NCBI GenBank assembly: GCA_963693305.1
Contig: OY855908.1
Span: forward strand, 23,574,493 to 23,638,492
Length of the DNA: 64,000 bases
Source: Meandrina meandrites
Lineage: Eukaryota; Cnidaria; Anthozoa; Scleractinia; Meandrinidae
Direction of reading: 5' to 3'
This document shows, piece after piece, positions 40,300-53,026 of this stretch. Position numbers and translations under genes: made by a program. Every line of letters begins with the position of its first letter. Position 1 is the first letter of the stretch. The notes under the pieces are model-generated. The model made no database searches. It saw only the letters and a program-made list of their open reading frames with translations, and was not told the origin of the DNA.

Positions 40300-42905
40300 A
40301 CCTTCGCTTTGGCTCTAAATATGGTGTCTCGGTCTTCCCTGCATAAGAAAAGACCAATTATCGGTTAAAGGGAGGTATCAAATGCATCAACTGTCGAAAA
40401 CACAGTTACTCACACCACTTTCACCACTATCCACTCATTGATGGTTTTTGATCTGATCTCAGGCATCTTTTATCCCCTTGTAATATTTCCTATCATTGAC
40501 TGTAGTACGACCCTCTCAATTTCTCTGGCTGGTCATTGGGGAAGTTTAGAAGTCTTGTGGCTTTTCTTGGGCTTGTCTTCCAGTAAACGCACCCTAAAGT
40601 TAACTTTCTTTTTCATCATCTTCACAGATGCAGCGGAAAGAAGTCTCATGAAAAAATAATAAAAATTTTTAATTGCCACCCCTAATTTCCATTTGTTTTT
40701 CCCTGGAAATAATGGATAGACAACAAGGAATCATTTTGCATCCTGTGTTAAGCGTGAAATATGCCTTACATCAAGAAGTTAATAGTTGATTCAGGGAAAA
40801 AATTTATGAGATATCTAAGAAAAACTCAGAAGAAAAGGGCAGAAAGGCACTTTGTTTTGTAATCATAGCACACATGGCTTGTCAAAGCTTTTGAGAAAGA
40901 AGCTTGTCAATGAGGCAGAGTAATCAGGCCTTGTTTGAAATGGCAGACATGCAGTTTGGTGAACAACAGTGGTATGAGAATTTCTGAGTTACTAGTGATA
41001 CATTTCATTTTATTTCATTTCCGCTCACGTTTCTTTTGAAGACTTTGAATGTTTGAATGCCAGTTGATGGACTCCTCAGCCCATAGTTCAATCAATGTTT
41101 CCGTAGCCTTGTCAGACCAGCTTATTCCACGGTTTTTCAGGTTTTTTCTTTTATTACAACTTCACGTTGATTTAAGTGTGTCATTCAGAAATGGGTGAAA
41201 CCACTGGCATTTTTACCCCGAGGGCTCAGTTTATTCCTTTGGGTAATGTCTTCGGCGGCCACGAAAGTCATGCGGAACAGTGTTCGGTCTAATTCGTTTC
41301 ATTTCACTTGCAGAAAGGTGTTATATTTTCAGGAAAAGCATTTAACCGATTTCAATGAACAAGGACTATAGCTTAATTAAACAACCTCAAGTTGGATACT
41401 TGAATACGTATCCTTTTGTTTACTGTTTTGTTCGCAAGTGCGTGAACGAACTTGTGAAAGTAGGCTGAACATTTTGAGAACTTTAACATTTCGCCTCTCA
41501 AATTGAACGCCGATTTTAATTTTAGAAACCACAGTTTTTTGAGAGCTTCAAAACGAGATGTCAAACTACTTCTGACGACCACTGAAAGCCGAGATTCGTT
41601 TTTTTCGACAAAAATGGCGGTGGAGTTACGCGTTGTTGGCAAAGAAGGTGCGTTTCATTTTACCAAAACAATGGGTCACAAGATGACATATTTTTTCACT
41701 GGAATAAAAAAAAGAACAGAGTAAAGGCTCAATCATAAAGATATGTTGCAACAGGTCTGTTATTTCCATGAGTAAAAGTCGGCCGTCTGGAAAATGCCCG
41801 CTAAAAAATACTCGCTCGCGAAATCCCGCCAGCTACGCAGGCTAGTCTGCAACCCGAGTAAAGATTTTGTTTCGACGTAGCGCTACCGCTCTAAAAGCAA
41901 AACCACAAGGTTTACAAATTAAAACCTTTGGAAAAGCTTGTCTTGAAGAATTGAAATCACTGTCTGACAAAAACTGCCCACGGCTTCTTTTGTAATTGTA
42001 AACACTGTGCATTTCAAACGGGTGAAACTTTTCGATGTTGAAATTCACATGTAGCAAGACTTTGAGACACATGCGATCCATTAAAATATATTAAGCGTTT
42101 GATGCAACAACAGTTGAAATATTTCTGATAAGCAACAGATTTCCCCGGAGATATTGTACGATCTTTGAGCAATTTTCTTACAGCCAGCTGATGTTTTGAA
42201 TATTTCGATCGCCTTCGCGGCAAAACTACAATGTCAGCTAGGAGATCTGAGCCGTAATTGGTCAGATCTTGACGAACGGACCAATAGTGTTGTAGCATTC
42301 ACTGTCACGCAGGGTCACGAAGGATGAAAAGCAAAGAAACAAGGTCATCGATCGAATGGATGTCCTTGATCCGTTGATCACGAGAAATTGGAAACAAAAC
42401 ATCTAATAAACCAAGCAGATAAATTATGGGAGAGAATATTCAATTTCATTTTCCAGCGAAACATTTTCTAGGGAGCGGTGTTGTCACTATTCTTTAAAAT
42501 GAACATCGCTCGATCGGATCTTCACTCCCTTGAAACGACACGCTTATCATTTTTCAGGAATGCGATTCACATAAACTAAGTCAAGCGGCCACTTCTTTTG
42601 TGGTCCCAGAGGTTTCATCTCCTTCCATTAAACAAAAGAAATATATCTCACATACATCAAAGGGTTTGCGCTCTTCGGAAACCAGCCGCATCTTCGGCAA
42701 GTAATAGTTATGAATGATTAATGAGTAAGAACAATAGCTTGAATATATGAATACTTAACGACCTCGATTTTCGAGGTTCACACTTTAATCGACGTGAAGT
42801 TGTAATGTTGGTGAAAGGGAACATGTCTGCATCTCTTTGGCCGCCATTTTTGTGACAATTATGCATGTGCCACGGATGGAGTTATAACAAAATGAAAAAG
42901 GCCTG
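40300..42905. other. Intergenic, no gene recognised
   Basis: Frames of 60-94 codons occur (for example 41373-41642 and 42014-42298, minus) without known motifs. Near 41812-41850 the segment CGAAATCCCGCCAGCTACGC followed by AGGCTAGTCTGC looks like one end of a dispersed element, but I found no partner end. Confidence 0.4.
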
Positions 42906-42911
42906 GAATTG

Positions 42912-43480
42912 TCAATCCAGCTGGGATACAAAATAGTTTAACTTGTTGACTTTCATAAGGCCAGGATTTGAGTGTACTCTTGTTTCGAGGCTATCCCAGA
43001 AACTTCGGAAGTGCGTTACTTCTCCTCTGAACTTTGCCAATGTGATCTTAGGTAGCCGGGATTTTGGTGGTTGCGTTGCTTGAACTACTGGATTCTGTTG
43101 AATAAGAGGAGATGTTGGTGGAGTGGGAGGCAAGGTGTTGGTGAAATTCTGATGCCATGATTATGCTGGTGGTGGTGTTGAAACTGTGGAATTGTAGTGC
43201 ATTGAAGAAGGTGCCAAAGGAGCTGGTGGAGTCAAAGTGTTATCAATCAAGATATATCGAGATATTTTGTGGAACAAATGATCCTTGTGCAATGGTAGGC
43301 AGAGGGGTTTTTGGCAAGGATGGATTGCTGCTTAAGGGGATGTACTCAATGACATCCATGATCTTCATTTTCAATTTCTTTCATTATCTCATTGATTTCG
43401 CTGGTGGCAAATATTTTCTTGTCAAGCTCTTTGAGTGATTGCATTTCGTTGAGCTTCATTTGTATTCACTTTCATGGGTT
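42912..43480 (-). pseudogene. BEL/Pao LTR retrotransposon gag fragment
   Basis: The minus strand carries a Pro-rich linker (MPPTPPTSPLIQQNP) and then LPKITLAKFRGEVTHFRSFW followed by DSLETRVHSNPGLMKVNKLNYF, which is the hallmark of the DUF1759 gag domain of BEL/Pao elements. Upstream on the same strand, in shifted frames, a helical stretch (LKELDKKIFATSEINEIMKE) fits the gag N-terminus. The frame stops at 42912, before any zinc knuckle, protease or RT. No LTR was found, so this is a small relic. Confidence 0.7.
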
Positions 43481-43696
43481 TCTTAAATTTACATCCTGAA
43501 ATGCAATGCTGTTTCTAAAATCTCTTCAGACTTGGATTATTTTTGTGATTACGCCTCTTATTTGATGCATGTGTAGCTAACCTTTTCTGCTATCACTCGA
43601 GATTCACCTTTTATGTTGCACGCCAGGTTGTTACATCAAGGTGCGTCCTATACAAGCAAAACCGTGAACGTGTGACTAATGGTACATGATAAAGAT

Positions 43697-45335
43697 CAAT
43701 TGAAGGGTCCAGTGGAAAAGCGACACATTCGAATTTTCGCTAAATTGAACATTGTCAAAACGACTCCAAATATCGCATGCGAGTTTGTTTACATGTCTTA
43801 AACATTGCGATGTATTTGAATCCGCTCGTCTCTGCTTCGCTCTAAAAAAATAATGTAGCAAAAATGAGAATAAAGTGTTTTGCAGCTTACACATTCTCCT
43901 CAGTCAGCCAGTAGTATGAGTTTTTCCACACGTCGCATGCTAATCTTTCCTTGTAGTGTTCTGTAAGTGTTTCAGCAGGCCAAAAGCATTTCAAACGTAC
44001 TCACACAAACGCCATGTTTTCAATAGAATTGCATTAGGCGGAGTAGGACTGGAGACTGCATTGTGACGTGGAGGTCACATGTGAGAAAAGAAAAAAAAAG
44101 ATGCCAATTTGCTCGTGAAAATAAAAATTCCTCCTGGTCTTTTGACCACTTGTGTAGCCGCTTGGTGGCTGAAGGACATCATTAAGTCTGGATGCCTGCA
44201 AATCAAAGCATCTCTCGAAGAACTGAGGGCTATTCTGACTTTTGTTTTGCACAATAGTGCTGTTTAGGCGCTCGAGTGAACGTTGTTGTACAAAAAGCAG
44301 ATCGATCCAAGCGGAAAGTCTAAAACAATTTTCTTGTCGGGAACTTTGTGAGCGTCACTTTTGCAGTATCTGCTTAGGTGCTGCGGCGACAAAGTTGCCG
44401 AGAAGTGAGCTGGTTTTAGACTTATAAAAATTGATTGAGTGTCGAGGGCTGAACCTCCCCTGTCGAAAGATTTCTCGGTGCCTCATGAAAAATTCCACGA
44501 TCGATCGATCGATCAATGCATGCAAAAACCAAGAAGTGTGTGCGATCTTTTCTTTTCTTGATTTTGTGGGATTTTGTACTGTGTGCGATGTGATGATGTA
44601 AGGATTGGAGAAGTGAGAGCATATAGTGCTTTACTGTAACCAGAAGTTAGATGTAATGGGAAACTAAGGGAATGTAGTTTTGACAACGTCCGCCATGCAT
44701 GTTTACTTTAAATCGATTTGACAGCGCGTGTGAAACATAAGCAGAGTGTTGTACTGGCTAATTAACGAGCAAACTCATTAAAATAGTGTTGACCTGAACA
44801 ACAAAAAAGAGCTAACCGCAAGCAGACCGGAGTGAAAGCTAACCGCAAGCAAACCAGAGTGAAAATAACTGCGAGAAGGCAAACTGCTAGCTCGGGGTTA
44901 GCATCTAAATCCTAACCCTAAGCCATTTCTTAACCCTAACCCTAATATTAGGGTTAAAACAATAACCCTAACGTTAGGATTCGAGTTTATGGTTAGGGTT
45001 GAGGTTTAGCGTTAGGGTTAAAACTGTAACCCTAAAGGTTAGGGTTAAAACAACAGCCATTCAACCTTCGCTGGTTTCATTGTCTTGAGAAACAAAGGGT
45101 TTCTTTTATTTATCGTTTATCAAAGAAAATTCTCAAAGACGCCGCCAGCAAAATCCTTGTTTTTTGCATGCGCTATTTCAGGAGAACGAAGCAAAGACCA
45201 GCAAAATGAAACACAGGACAATGTTTAAGACCTGTAAAACCTGTAAAACTCGCATGCGAAATTTGGAGTTGTTTAGGCAATGTTCAATTTAGTGAAAATT
45301 CGAATGTGTCGCTTTTCCACTGGACCCTTCAATTG
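43697..45335. repeat. Inverted-repeat pair (~150 bp arms) enclosing ~1.3 kb
   Basis: The left arm (43697 to about 43850) and right arm (about 45185-45335) are inverse copies. They begin CAATTGAAGGGTCCAGTGGA and share CGACACATTCGAATTTTCGC and the GCATGCGA block. No clear direct target duplication lies outside. The interior holds telomere-like repeats and no gene. It is probably an old foldback transposon. Confidence 0.7.
44900..45055. repeat. Degenerate interstitial telomere-like repeats
   Basis: Scattered CTAACCCTAA units are followed by TTAGGGTT units, changing orientation around 44950 and again within 44995-45040. Units are separated by filler such as AAAACAATAAC. TTAGGG is the ancestral animal telomere repeat. 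Here it is short, imperfect and in both orientations, so it looks like an internal relic and not a chromosome end. Confidence 0.7.
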
Positions 45336-45339
45336 CCAA

Positions 45340-46240
45340 ATACACAACTGTTTGTAACATACACTGTGATTCATGTAAATTTTGTATAAATGCACCTCTA
45401 TGCTGATATGTTTCATCATTTTAGCGAGGCTGTTTATTCCAAGCAGTCTTGCTTGGTATCAAACTGCATCTATGCTGTTGCTGTTTTCTTCAGATACTGG
45501 TAAAAGGCAAGTGTGTTTTGGATTGACTTTCTGCAGGTACAGCTTCAGCAGCTTGTAGCCGAGCCGTCACCTTTATCGTCAGTCATGCAAATAGTGCCTC
45601 TTTTTCTGTGCTTTGTACATCATGCAATCCTGGATTGCATCATCGTGGCTCATTGTTATGTAAGTCGATTTTAACCTCCTATCATAGTAAATGCTCTTTA
45701 ACAAAGCAAATTTAAAACTTTTCATCAATATTGCTTATGGACAGCAGTTAATAGGGTTACACGGTTGCAAACATGTTACTCATTTGTAAAGGCTTCTTCC
45801 ACATTGACAGTTTCAGTATACACTGCTGTCATCTGCTTCGTGAGTTATCTTCCTCCACATTCACTTTTTGTCAGTTTTGGCATTCACACTTTCTTTGGTG
45901 GTGCCGTCATCTCCATCATACTTCACCATCACTTTCCTTACATTCTTTTCCCACTGATCATGGTTGTGGATCCTGTCAGGAAGCTGGCCAGGTGCAAGAT
46001 TACGGTGCTTTCTTTCTGTATCATTAAACTGGCAGAAGTCAGGGGTGAATAAATGATCAAAAAATTTATTCATTCCATTTATTCAGGGTTTGTCTTGTGT
46101 GGTCCAGCCCATTTTTGGGGGGTGGCCATCTACAGCCTCTTTATTAGAAAGTCTTTCCTACATGAAGCCAAAAAAGATAATAACCTTTTTATTTGAATTA
46201 ACTGAAATCGGTAGTTGATTTTGGGAAACATTTTAACAAG
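45340..46240. other. Intergenic, nothing firm
   Basis: A plus-strand stretch at 45537-45660 reads open and ends at a TTATGTAAGT donor-like site, but I find no motif. Frames at 45765-46073 overlap on both strands and look accidental. Confidence 0.35.
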
Positions 46241-46249
46241 AAGATTAAC

Positions 46250-48190
46250 GAAATAAAAGTTACTTGACGTTTCAACGACTTCATGCCGTCATTATCGAAA
46301 GTGAAATGTGAAAAAATTAACATAAGATATATATACAAAAATAGAAGTGTGAAAAAGAAATACACAATTACATAAAGCATGATAAGCGCGTATAGAGTCC
46401 GCTTGAGTGTATAGCATTTTGAAAATTAAGCACTCAAGCTTACTTCGGCATTTCTTGAGAATAGTGAAGTTGTCACGTAGGTTGGAGGGTTTAACACTGT
46501 GTTCATCCTTTAGGTGTTTTCCAATTACAGAATGTTTGTGTTCCTCAACACATTGATGTAGATGGCGGCGTGTGTACCCAATATAATTTGTATTGCACAA
46601 ATCACATTTATATTCATAAACCACACTTTGTTGGTTGACTATGGGAGGCTTAAATTCCGTTTCTCTCAGGTCATCAGCGATCTTCGTGCTCGTAAAATTT
46701 GGCTGCAACTCATGATCAATTTTTCTTCCAAGGTTGCGGAGTTGTTTGCGAACCACATCAGCAGATTTCTGATCTTTATAAGGTATAATGATCCTAATGG
46801 GGCTGTCAGATGGTGTGTGAATTAGGTCGGGTGGGTGATGGACACGATTGATAGCCACGTCAATAAGCTTGTCTGGATATTTTGATTTCAAGAATATCCC
46901 CTTTATGTTCTTACATTCTTGTGTAAGGAACTCTGGTGTAGACGACAAACGTTTTGCACGGTCTAGCATAGTTCTTAGAAGCGACCATTTGTACCTGCCG
47001 TCGACATGACTCTGGAAGTGCAGGAGAAGTCCTTTATTCGTTGTCTTTCTGTAGACACAGGTTTCCAGAGGGTGGTCTACTTTGATGATCTCCATACCAA
47101 TGAATGGTAAACGGTTGTTGGTAGCTGCCTCCATGGTAAATTGAATAGAGGGATGGGCTTCATTTAGAGTAGTAAGTAGGTCAGTGGCGTCGGAGTGGTC
47201 ACGTTCTAAAGCTAGCGTGTTGTCCGTGTAATTCTTGTAAAAACTCGGAAGCTTGTTCTCATGTTTGAGTTTCTCTTCCACTGAGCACATAAAGACATTT
47301 GCCATAGCAGACCTAATGGTGACCCCATTGCGACACCATCGATATGTATGTACAGTTTTCAATTAAACTGAAATAGCTGGTTTTTTGTAGCGACGTTAAG
47401 CAGCTCGATTAAGTCATCTTTGGTGATGTCCAAGTTGTGAGTGTTGTTAAACCAATTGCCGTCAAAAGCTTTATCTGCCAAGAGATGGATGGTTTCATCC
47501 AGGGGAACATTTGTGAAGAGCGCTGTAACATCATATGAAACTTGAAAATCATTTTCGTTGATTAGAAGGTGCTGGATTTCTTCGGCAAACTGGAAGACAT
47601 CAGATTGTGTTCTGGTTTATAAATGGAGGTTTCAACTTCTCGTCTAGCCATTTGGCTAGAGGGTTATTGTAAGTTCCAGCTGCCGATAGGATCGTTCTCA
47701 TTGCAAGACGTTCTTTATGTGTTTTGGGGAGGCTGTACAAGTGGGCTAGTCTGGTAAACATAGTCAGCTATTTCTTGTGGAAGGATTCTGTGAACTACTG
47801 ATTCGAGATGCTTCTCTTTCACGAAAAACGGATGGTAATATTTAGGTGGCCTTCCTCTCGTGTTTGGTCTCTGCTGCTCAACAGTCTTGAACTTCGTTCG
47901 ATCATTGATAGATGCCTCACTCAACCAATTGGATGTAATCAGACTTATCCATGATAACGATGCCCGAACCCTAGTCCGGTTTGGTGATTACTATGTCGTC
48001 ACGGTTCTTCGATTGCTGGATTGATTTTACAAGAGTTTTCGGTGGTTCAGGGCCTTTTCTTTCTATATAGTTCAAAGCTATTGAACGAAGGGTCACTGCA
48101 GCTAGTTCTTTCTTGTCATCAGCGAGCGTTGGTTTGAACAATAATAGATTTGCTTCATGACACCCCCACCCCACATGCGTCAGACGACAA
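46250..48190 (-). pseudogene. Penelope-like retroelement: RT and GIY-YIG endonuclease, inactive
   Basis: Minus strand, 5' to 3'. A stretch at 48174-47971 ends KNRDDIVITKPD, as in Penelope-type RT N-termini. A frame at 47924-47715 has YYHPFFVKEKHLESVVHRIL. A long frame follows from 47362. The palm motif reads FYKNYTDNTLALE, where an active enzyme has Y-x-D-D, so the second Asp is lost. Further on, VYEYKCDLCNTNYIGYTRRH followed by LHQCVEEHKH is a Cys-motif-led GIY-YIG endonuclease, which defines the class. At least two frameshifts and several stops separate the parts. The tail (46250-46300) contains the GACGGCATGAAGTCGTTGAA segment that often ends such elements and has a weak hammerhead-like layout. 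Confidence 0.85.
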
Positions 48191-48857
48191 TTTTAGTTAG
48201 CTCAAATGTTTTGGCTGAAGGGGACGTATTGTGGAGAAGAAAGAAAGAGCAGAACAGCAGTATTTGTGGCCTGACTTTAGATAGGATTGAATAAAGTAGA
48301 TATGAAACGCAGTTGCTTAAATAGGTGGAACACAGATTCAAGATATCAAAAAAATGTCCTAAAATTGAAAAGAAGCATCTGTTCTTTTTGAGAAACCTTT
48401 AGATGCAAACCAAGTTAAGGTTTTATTTCTCTCTAGTTCTAAGCCAGACTGCCCATAATTTTGTGGACAAATTGTTAAATAATGCTCCAAAGTGCTGGCC
48501 AACATGATTTTGGCATATATTGATCTTACGAAGAGCAGTTTGTTTGTCTGAGGAACAGCCGGGGATCAAAATTTGTGACATCAGTAGTACACGGCACTGT
48601 TACCTTAGGTGGTTTGAGACATGAGCAACTCAAGGTACCAGTGGGAAATAAATTGGCTAGCTGCAACAAATAATAAGAATTTATCTTTCACTCTCATGAC
48701 AAGACACATTGCATGATTTTAAGTGAAGAAATGTACGAATAAAGGAGCAATGTTTATATTCGCTGCATCAAAACAGAGACCACTGAAATACACACAGAAA
48801 CATGTTTTATCCAACCCTTGATCAACTTAAACCAAATGTTGCCTTTGTTGTCCTGAT
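48191..48857. other. Intergenic between the Penelope relic and the YqaJ element
   Basis: No coding feature or repeat identified. Confidence 0.4.
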
Positions 48858-48884
48858 AATAGACTCTTCTCCAAAATGGTGCAT

Positions 48885-48916
<32 letters not shown>

Positions 48917-48924
48917 GTTTCAAT

Positions 48925-49370
48925 ATGGCGGAAAGCCTAGAGAGAAATGTGCCGCAGAATGGAAACTTCAAGAGATCTTTTTTAGACTTTACGAATAAGT
49001 GGCTCAAAAGCAAGAAGGGAAGGGAAAAAGGAGGCAAGTAGTACCTGGAAACGTATCTTGAGAATGTCAAAATATTGTTTTCTGAGGATTGTTGCATCTT
49101 AAAAGCAAGATGTTATCGCTCGATGAGGAAAACCGAAGCACCACATTACCTAAGAATTGTATTTGATAGTTTGGAAGGAGACAGCATCAAAGTTACCACT
49201 CAATATTCATGTAAAGCTGGAACTGGGAAATGGCAGCATTTAGCTGCTTTGTTTACACGTAACCTGCCATCTACAACAGTGGCATAAACCTCAAGGTCCT
49301 TTGCTAGAGCCACAAAGATGGTTTCCTTCTGAATTTGTGAAACCATGAATAGATCGAAACCCTCATGAAA

Positions 49371-49401
<31 letters not shown>

Positions 49402-50400
49402 CGATCCCAGACCTATCGAACAAAGGCTGATTACCGAAAGAAACGTTCACCAACTTGCAGAAAACATCTCATTTGAGAGTCCAACCACTTATAATTCTTG
49501 GCTTCAATATTCTAACTTTGCAACCCACAAGTCCCTTCCAAGGGGGGGTTTTTTAGAAGGCCATCCTTTAGCAAATCAGTTAAGAGATATGTATCCTTCG
49601 GGCTTTATAGATACTGTTTACAGTAAGGACTTTGAGGCAGTGTTTGACTTTCCTGTAGAAATTACTTTACCAGAACATGTTGGGAAAGGGCCACCACCAA
49701 CAGTGCCAGAAGAAGAAAAACCCTTCCTATCAAATGTCATGTTATCTCGAGAAGAAGCATTGGAAATTGGGAGAAATATAAGACGTCAGTCCAGTTGCTC
49801 AACTCGGTACCAAGAGCAAGCATTCAGAATAACTGCTTCAAGATTCGGTGAAGTTGTTTCTAGAAAAGCATCTGTCAATGATAAGTTCTTACATACTTTA
49901 TTTTCATCAACAAAGGTGCTGACTGAGGCCATGAAATATGGTCTAGACATGGAACCAGTGGTTGTCAAAAAGTTTAAGAAATTATCAGGCCCTCGAGTAG
50001 AAGTTTTCAAATGTGGGTAGTTGATTCATCATGACATTTACTGGATGGGTTGTTCGCCTGATGGTATTATTTATGATACTAATAAGAATCCATCTGTTGA
50101 AATTCTGGAAATTAAGAGCTTGTTTTCGATGAAGGCTTACAACTTAAAACGGACATTTGTATTCATCGAGATAAAAATGGAGAAATAAGACTTAAACATA
50201 ACCATACGTATTACTTTCACCTACAAAGCCCAATGGGAATATCAGGGTTGTTGTGGAGCAAATTTTGTATTTTGTATGAGGGGTCAGAATATCTGTTTGT
50301 ACAAAAAAATTGAATTTGATCCTGGAGTTTTTCACTAAGTCACTTCCAAAGTTCATGAACTTTATTTTTCTCACTGCTTGCCTTATTTTTTTTAAGGCAA
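48925..50400 (+). pseudogene. SWIM zinc finger plus YqaJ-type nuclease protein, inactivated
   Basis: The frame starts at ATG 48925 (MAESLERNVPQNGNFKRSF) and, through one stop near 49036, reaches a SWIM-like finger YSCKAGTGKWQHLAALF, where one Cys has become Trp. After further breaks the frame at 49589-50020 shows RITASRFGEV and MKYGLDMEPVVVKKF, the entry to a YqaJ/lambda-exonuclease fold. A TAG at 50018-50020 interrupts, then GCSPDGII and VEILEIKSL supply the catalytic Asp and Glu-x-Lys. A final shifted part (HNHTYYFHLQSPMGISG) matches the end of the domain. Such proteins would cut or resect DNA ends. SWIM-YqaJ fusions are common in cnidarian genomes and repeat-associated. At least four lesions make this copy dead. 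Confidence 0.75.
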
Positions 50401-50409
50401 TAAAAAGAT

Positions 50410-50624
50410 AACTGATGACACATAGCATGCAAAGTGTAAATTTGTCTCATGTACAAGCATGCTTTTGTGCAAAATATAAGGGAAAGAAACAAACTTCTGG
50501 ATCTCTTAACTGTTGTGATTTTACATAATATGTGTTTAATTTTTTTTACAATAAATCCAGACACTTTATGGATCAGAATAATCAGTCTTCTTCATACTTT
50601 TCCTGGTCAATAATTGGGGACTGA

Positions 50625-50666
<42 letters not shown>

Positions 50667-50682
50667 GCCACTGCCGGGGCCG

Positions 50683-50724
<42 letters not shown>

Positions 50725-50952
50725 CATAGCCCTTTACACATGGATGCGAACACTAGCTACTGACTGTGTATTGTCAACTTCTTCCTCGTTAAACTGGACT
50801 TAATCCAAAAGAGAGGTAGGTATATTCAAAGTTCTCCAATTGGTTCCAGTTGATCTTTAAAGGTGAAATGAAGCAAAATTTTGATTTTTCTTTTTTTTTG
50901 CCCAATCTGTTAATTAAGAGCCAAATAAACATTTTGAGGTTTCAAAGTTAGT
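50410..50952. other. Intergenic, nothing identified
   Basis: AT-rich DNA between the YqaJ relic and the long-TIR element; no recognisable feature. Confidence 0.4.
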
Positions 50953-51500
50953 TACACTTGCAATATCTCTGCTATGCCTGCCCATATGTAGCAATATTTA
51001 ATCCTTGTTGATTTATATTTAATTTAAACTTACTTTCCTTTAAATTTAAACTTCATGTCCAAAATTTATTTCAATTTAAACCAAATTCCTGTTTAAACTT
51101 AATATATTTGATTCAATCTTGTAGTGAAATCTATTCAATCCTAATTTGAATTATTGTTTAAACTTTTTACATTTTAATTTAATCTTTTTTTCATTTAAAT
51201 TTAAACTTTTAAAATGTCTTTAAACCTTACTGCTATATTTCTTTAGACCGCTAAAAGTTTGATTTAATCCTTTTTATTGATTTCAATTTAAACTTTTGAA
51301 ATTTTATGTAAACTTACGAATGATTCTATTTAATCTTCCTGGGGCGAGCTCGGCCAGGGTCACGTGTGAACGTCACATGGTGATCACCGGCGGCCATTTT
51401 GTTTGGCGGGATTTTCTAAACGACTTCTTTTCCAGCCTATCTTGATTTTGCCGTTTACTGGAAAGATTAAGCTTCACCAGTCTGAACAAGCAACTCTGAA

Positions 51501-52334
51501 ATGGCTGACGAGGTAGAGACGTTTTTGAAATATGTGTTGGAGAAATCGGAAGAAATAAATGGAGGCGCTCATCACGAAAGTTGAGGGGAGAACTTCCTCA
51601 ATGAACTGCTGTTGCACGTGGATTTACTTGGCAACACAGTGCAATTCTTGCATGACATTGGGAATATATCGTCTCTTGACCATCAGGATAAGACAAAATG
51701 GAAAGATCTGGAAAACGTTTATTTCAAAATAGAAAAGGAGTTTGTGCGTCTCTATAATCAATGTTATTATGAATCAACATTCACCTGCGAGCTTCTTTTA
51801 CTTACTGTTGATACAAATCGTCCTGGAAGACCTTCTTATCACATTCCAAAGGAGGTCTTAGTAGAATTGCGTGGGTGGTGTAAAATACCGCATATGTTTG
51901 GAGTGTCCAGGTGGACTGTTATGCGCCGTGTCCAAGAGTATGGACTTTCTGATTTGCAGGCATTTTCTGACATTTCAGATGAGAGAATTGACGAAATAAT
52001 TCAAGAATACATCTCACACCATGGTTCTACCACTGGTGAGCCGCTCATGTCAGGCTACTTTCATTCTCTCGGTTTGCATGTGCAGAGAAACCGAATAAGA
52101 GCGGCAATAAACAGAGTGGACCTTCGCAATACTGCCCTAAGGTGGGGTGCACTGGTATCGAGAAGGAAGTACTATGTGCCCTGGCCAAATTCCCTTTGGC
52201 ATATAGATGGGCATCATGCACTTATAAGGTGGAGGTTCGTGGTCCATGGTTGTTGTGACGGCAAATCTAAAAAAATAATGTTTTTAAGGTGCAGTACAAA
52301 TAATTTGGCAGAGACAGTCTTGGGCCTTTTCAAT
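51501..52334 (+). pseudogene. Integrase-core (rve-like) transposase with HTH, truncated by a LINE
   Basis: Starts ATG 51501 (MADEVETFLKYVLEKSEEIN). A TGA at 51582-51584 breaks the frame, which then runs clean to 52334. A helix-turn-helix-like segment (FGVSRWTVMRRVQEYGL) lies in the middle. Near the end the RNase H-like core begins: LRWGALVSRRKYYVPWPNSL and then WHIDGHHALIRWRF, with the first catalytic Asp in HIDGHH. FVVHGCCDGKSKK holds the next strand. The later Asp and Glu are missing because the gene is cut by (AAT)n and a LINE fragment. This integrase type recurs in fish and cnidarian genomes. It sits just inside the left terminal repeat, so it is probably the mobilising enzyme of this element. 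Confidence 0.72.
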
Positions 52335-52710
52335 AATAATAACAGTAATAATAATAATAATTTTATTCAGCTCATAATGTAGTTTACAGTTTTGTTTGTA
52401 TTCTTAGTAAAATAGAGATGAGGTGTTACAGGAATTCGTAGTTAGTTAAGTATTGAGCTGGGGAGCTAAATGAACCGGTAGGTTTTCAAGTTAGCTCCCC
52501 AAATTTGTTCAACTTCTGGAGAGCTATAGGTTTCCTGTAAAAAACATATGTCCGCTCGCGATTTCGAGAGCCAGTTGAATAAAGCTTTCCGTTTCTCAAA
52601 AGATCGAATCCCTCAAGCATTAAGTGATAAAAGTTTGAAATCAACGTTTATGCACACCATAATTAGAGAGCAAGTGAAAAAAAGGCCACAGGGAAAGACA
52701 TTTGAATAAT
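52335..52710 (-). mobile_element. Internally deleted LINE fragment (endonuclease start plus (ATT)n tail)
   Basis: The minus strand at about 52640-52500 reads FKLLSLNA, stop, GIRSFEKRKALFNWL and then ADICFLQETYS. This matches the first motifs of an L1/Tx1-type endonuclease but differs from the 29-34 kb family. The 3' end at the left is GAATAAAATTATTATTATT, a microsatellite-like tail. The flanks show TTTCAATAAT at the left and TTTGAATAAT at the right, a probable imperfect target duplication. Confidence 0.6.
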
Positions 52711-52789
52711 GTTAACGGTATGCTGGTATTAGAAGAATGCGCCGAGGAAAACACCATACGGAAAGCACACCGTTTTAGGAGCTTGGCTG

Positions 52790-53026
52790 TTACGCTGGTA
52801 AGGGCCAGATGCTGCTCTCAACCGTTCTTGTCTGTTCAATCGTCTGCAGAGGCCGGTAGATGCACTTTCCCGAAGCATTCCCTGAGCAACTGATCGTTGC
52901 CTGTGGTATCGCTGAACGACTCAAACTCACAGCAGGGTTCGAAGCAGTAGAACTGGAGGACGAAGACAAAAGCCTGGATGCTTCGCTTAGTAATTCGGAC
53001 ACTCTTCCTTTGGTCCCTTCGTCCAT
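52790..53026 (-). CDS. Second ORF of the long-TIR element, unknown function
   Basis: Starts with Met just inside the right terminal repeat (MDEGTKGRVSELLSEASRLL) and continues through a Ser run and SLSRSAIPQATIS. The N-terminal 20 residues look like an amphipathic helix and the rest like a disordered linker. The frame mirrors the position of the integrase gene at the other end. It may be a first exon, since the 3' part drifts into unremarkable sequence. No family recognised. Confidence 0.35.
   Translation of the reverse strand: MDEGTKGRVSELLSEASRLLSSSSSSTASNPAVSLSRSAIPQATISCSGNASGKCIYRPLQTIEQTRTVESSIWPLPA

Noticed and set aside
44500..44515. CGATCGATCGATCGATC run as a possible binding-site cluster
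   Set aside because: A four-unit microsatellite; nothing else supports a regulatory role.
45765..46073. Three overlapping frames of 70-95 codons
   Set aside because: They overlap each other in different frames and on both strands without any motif.
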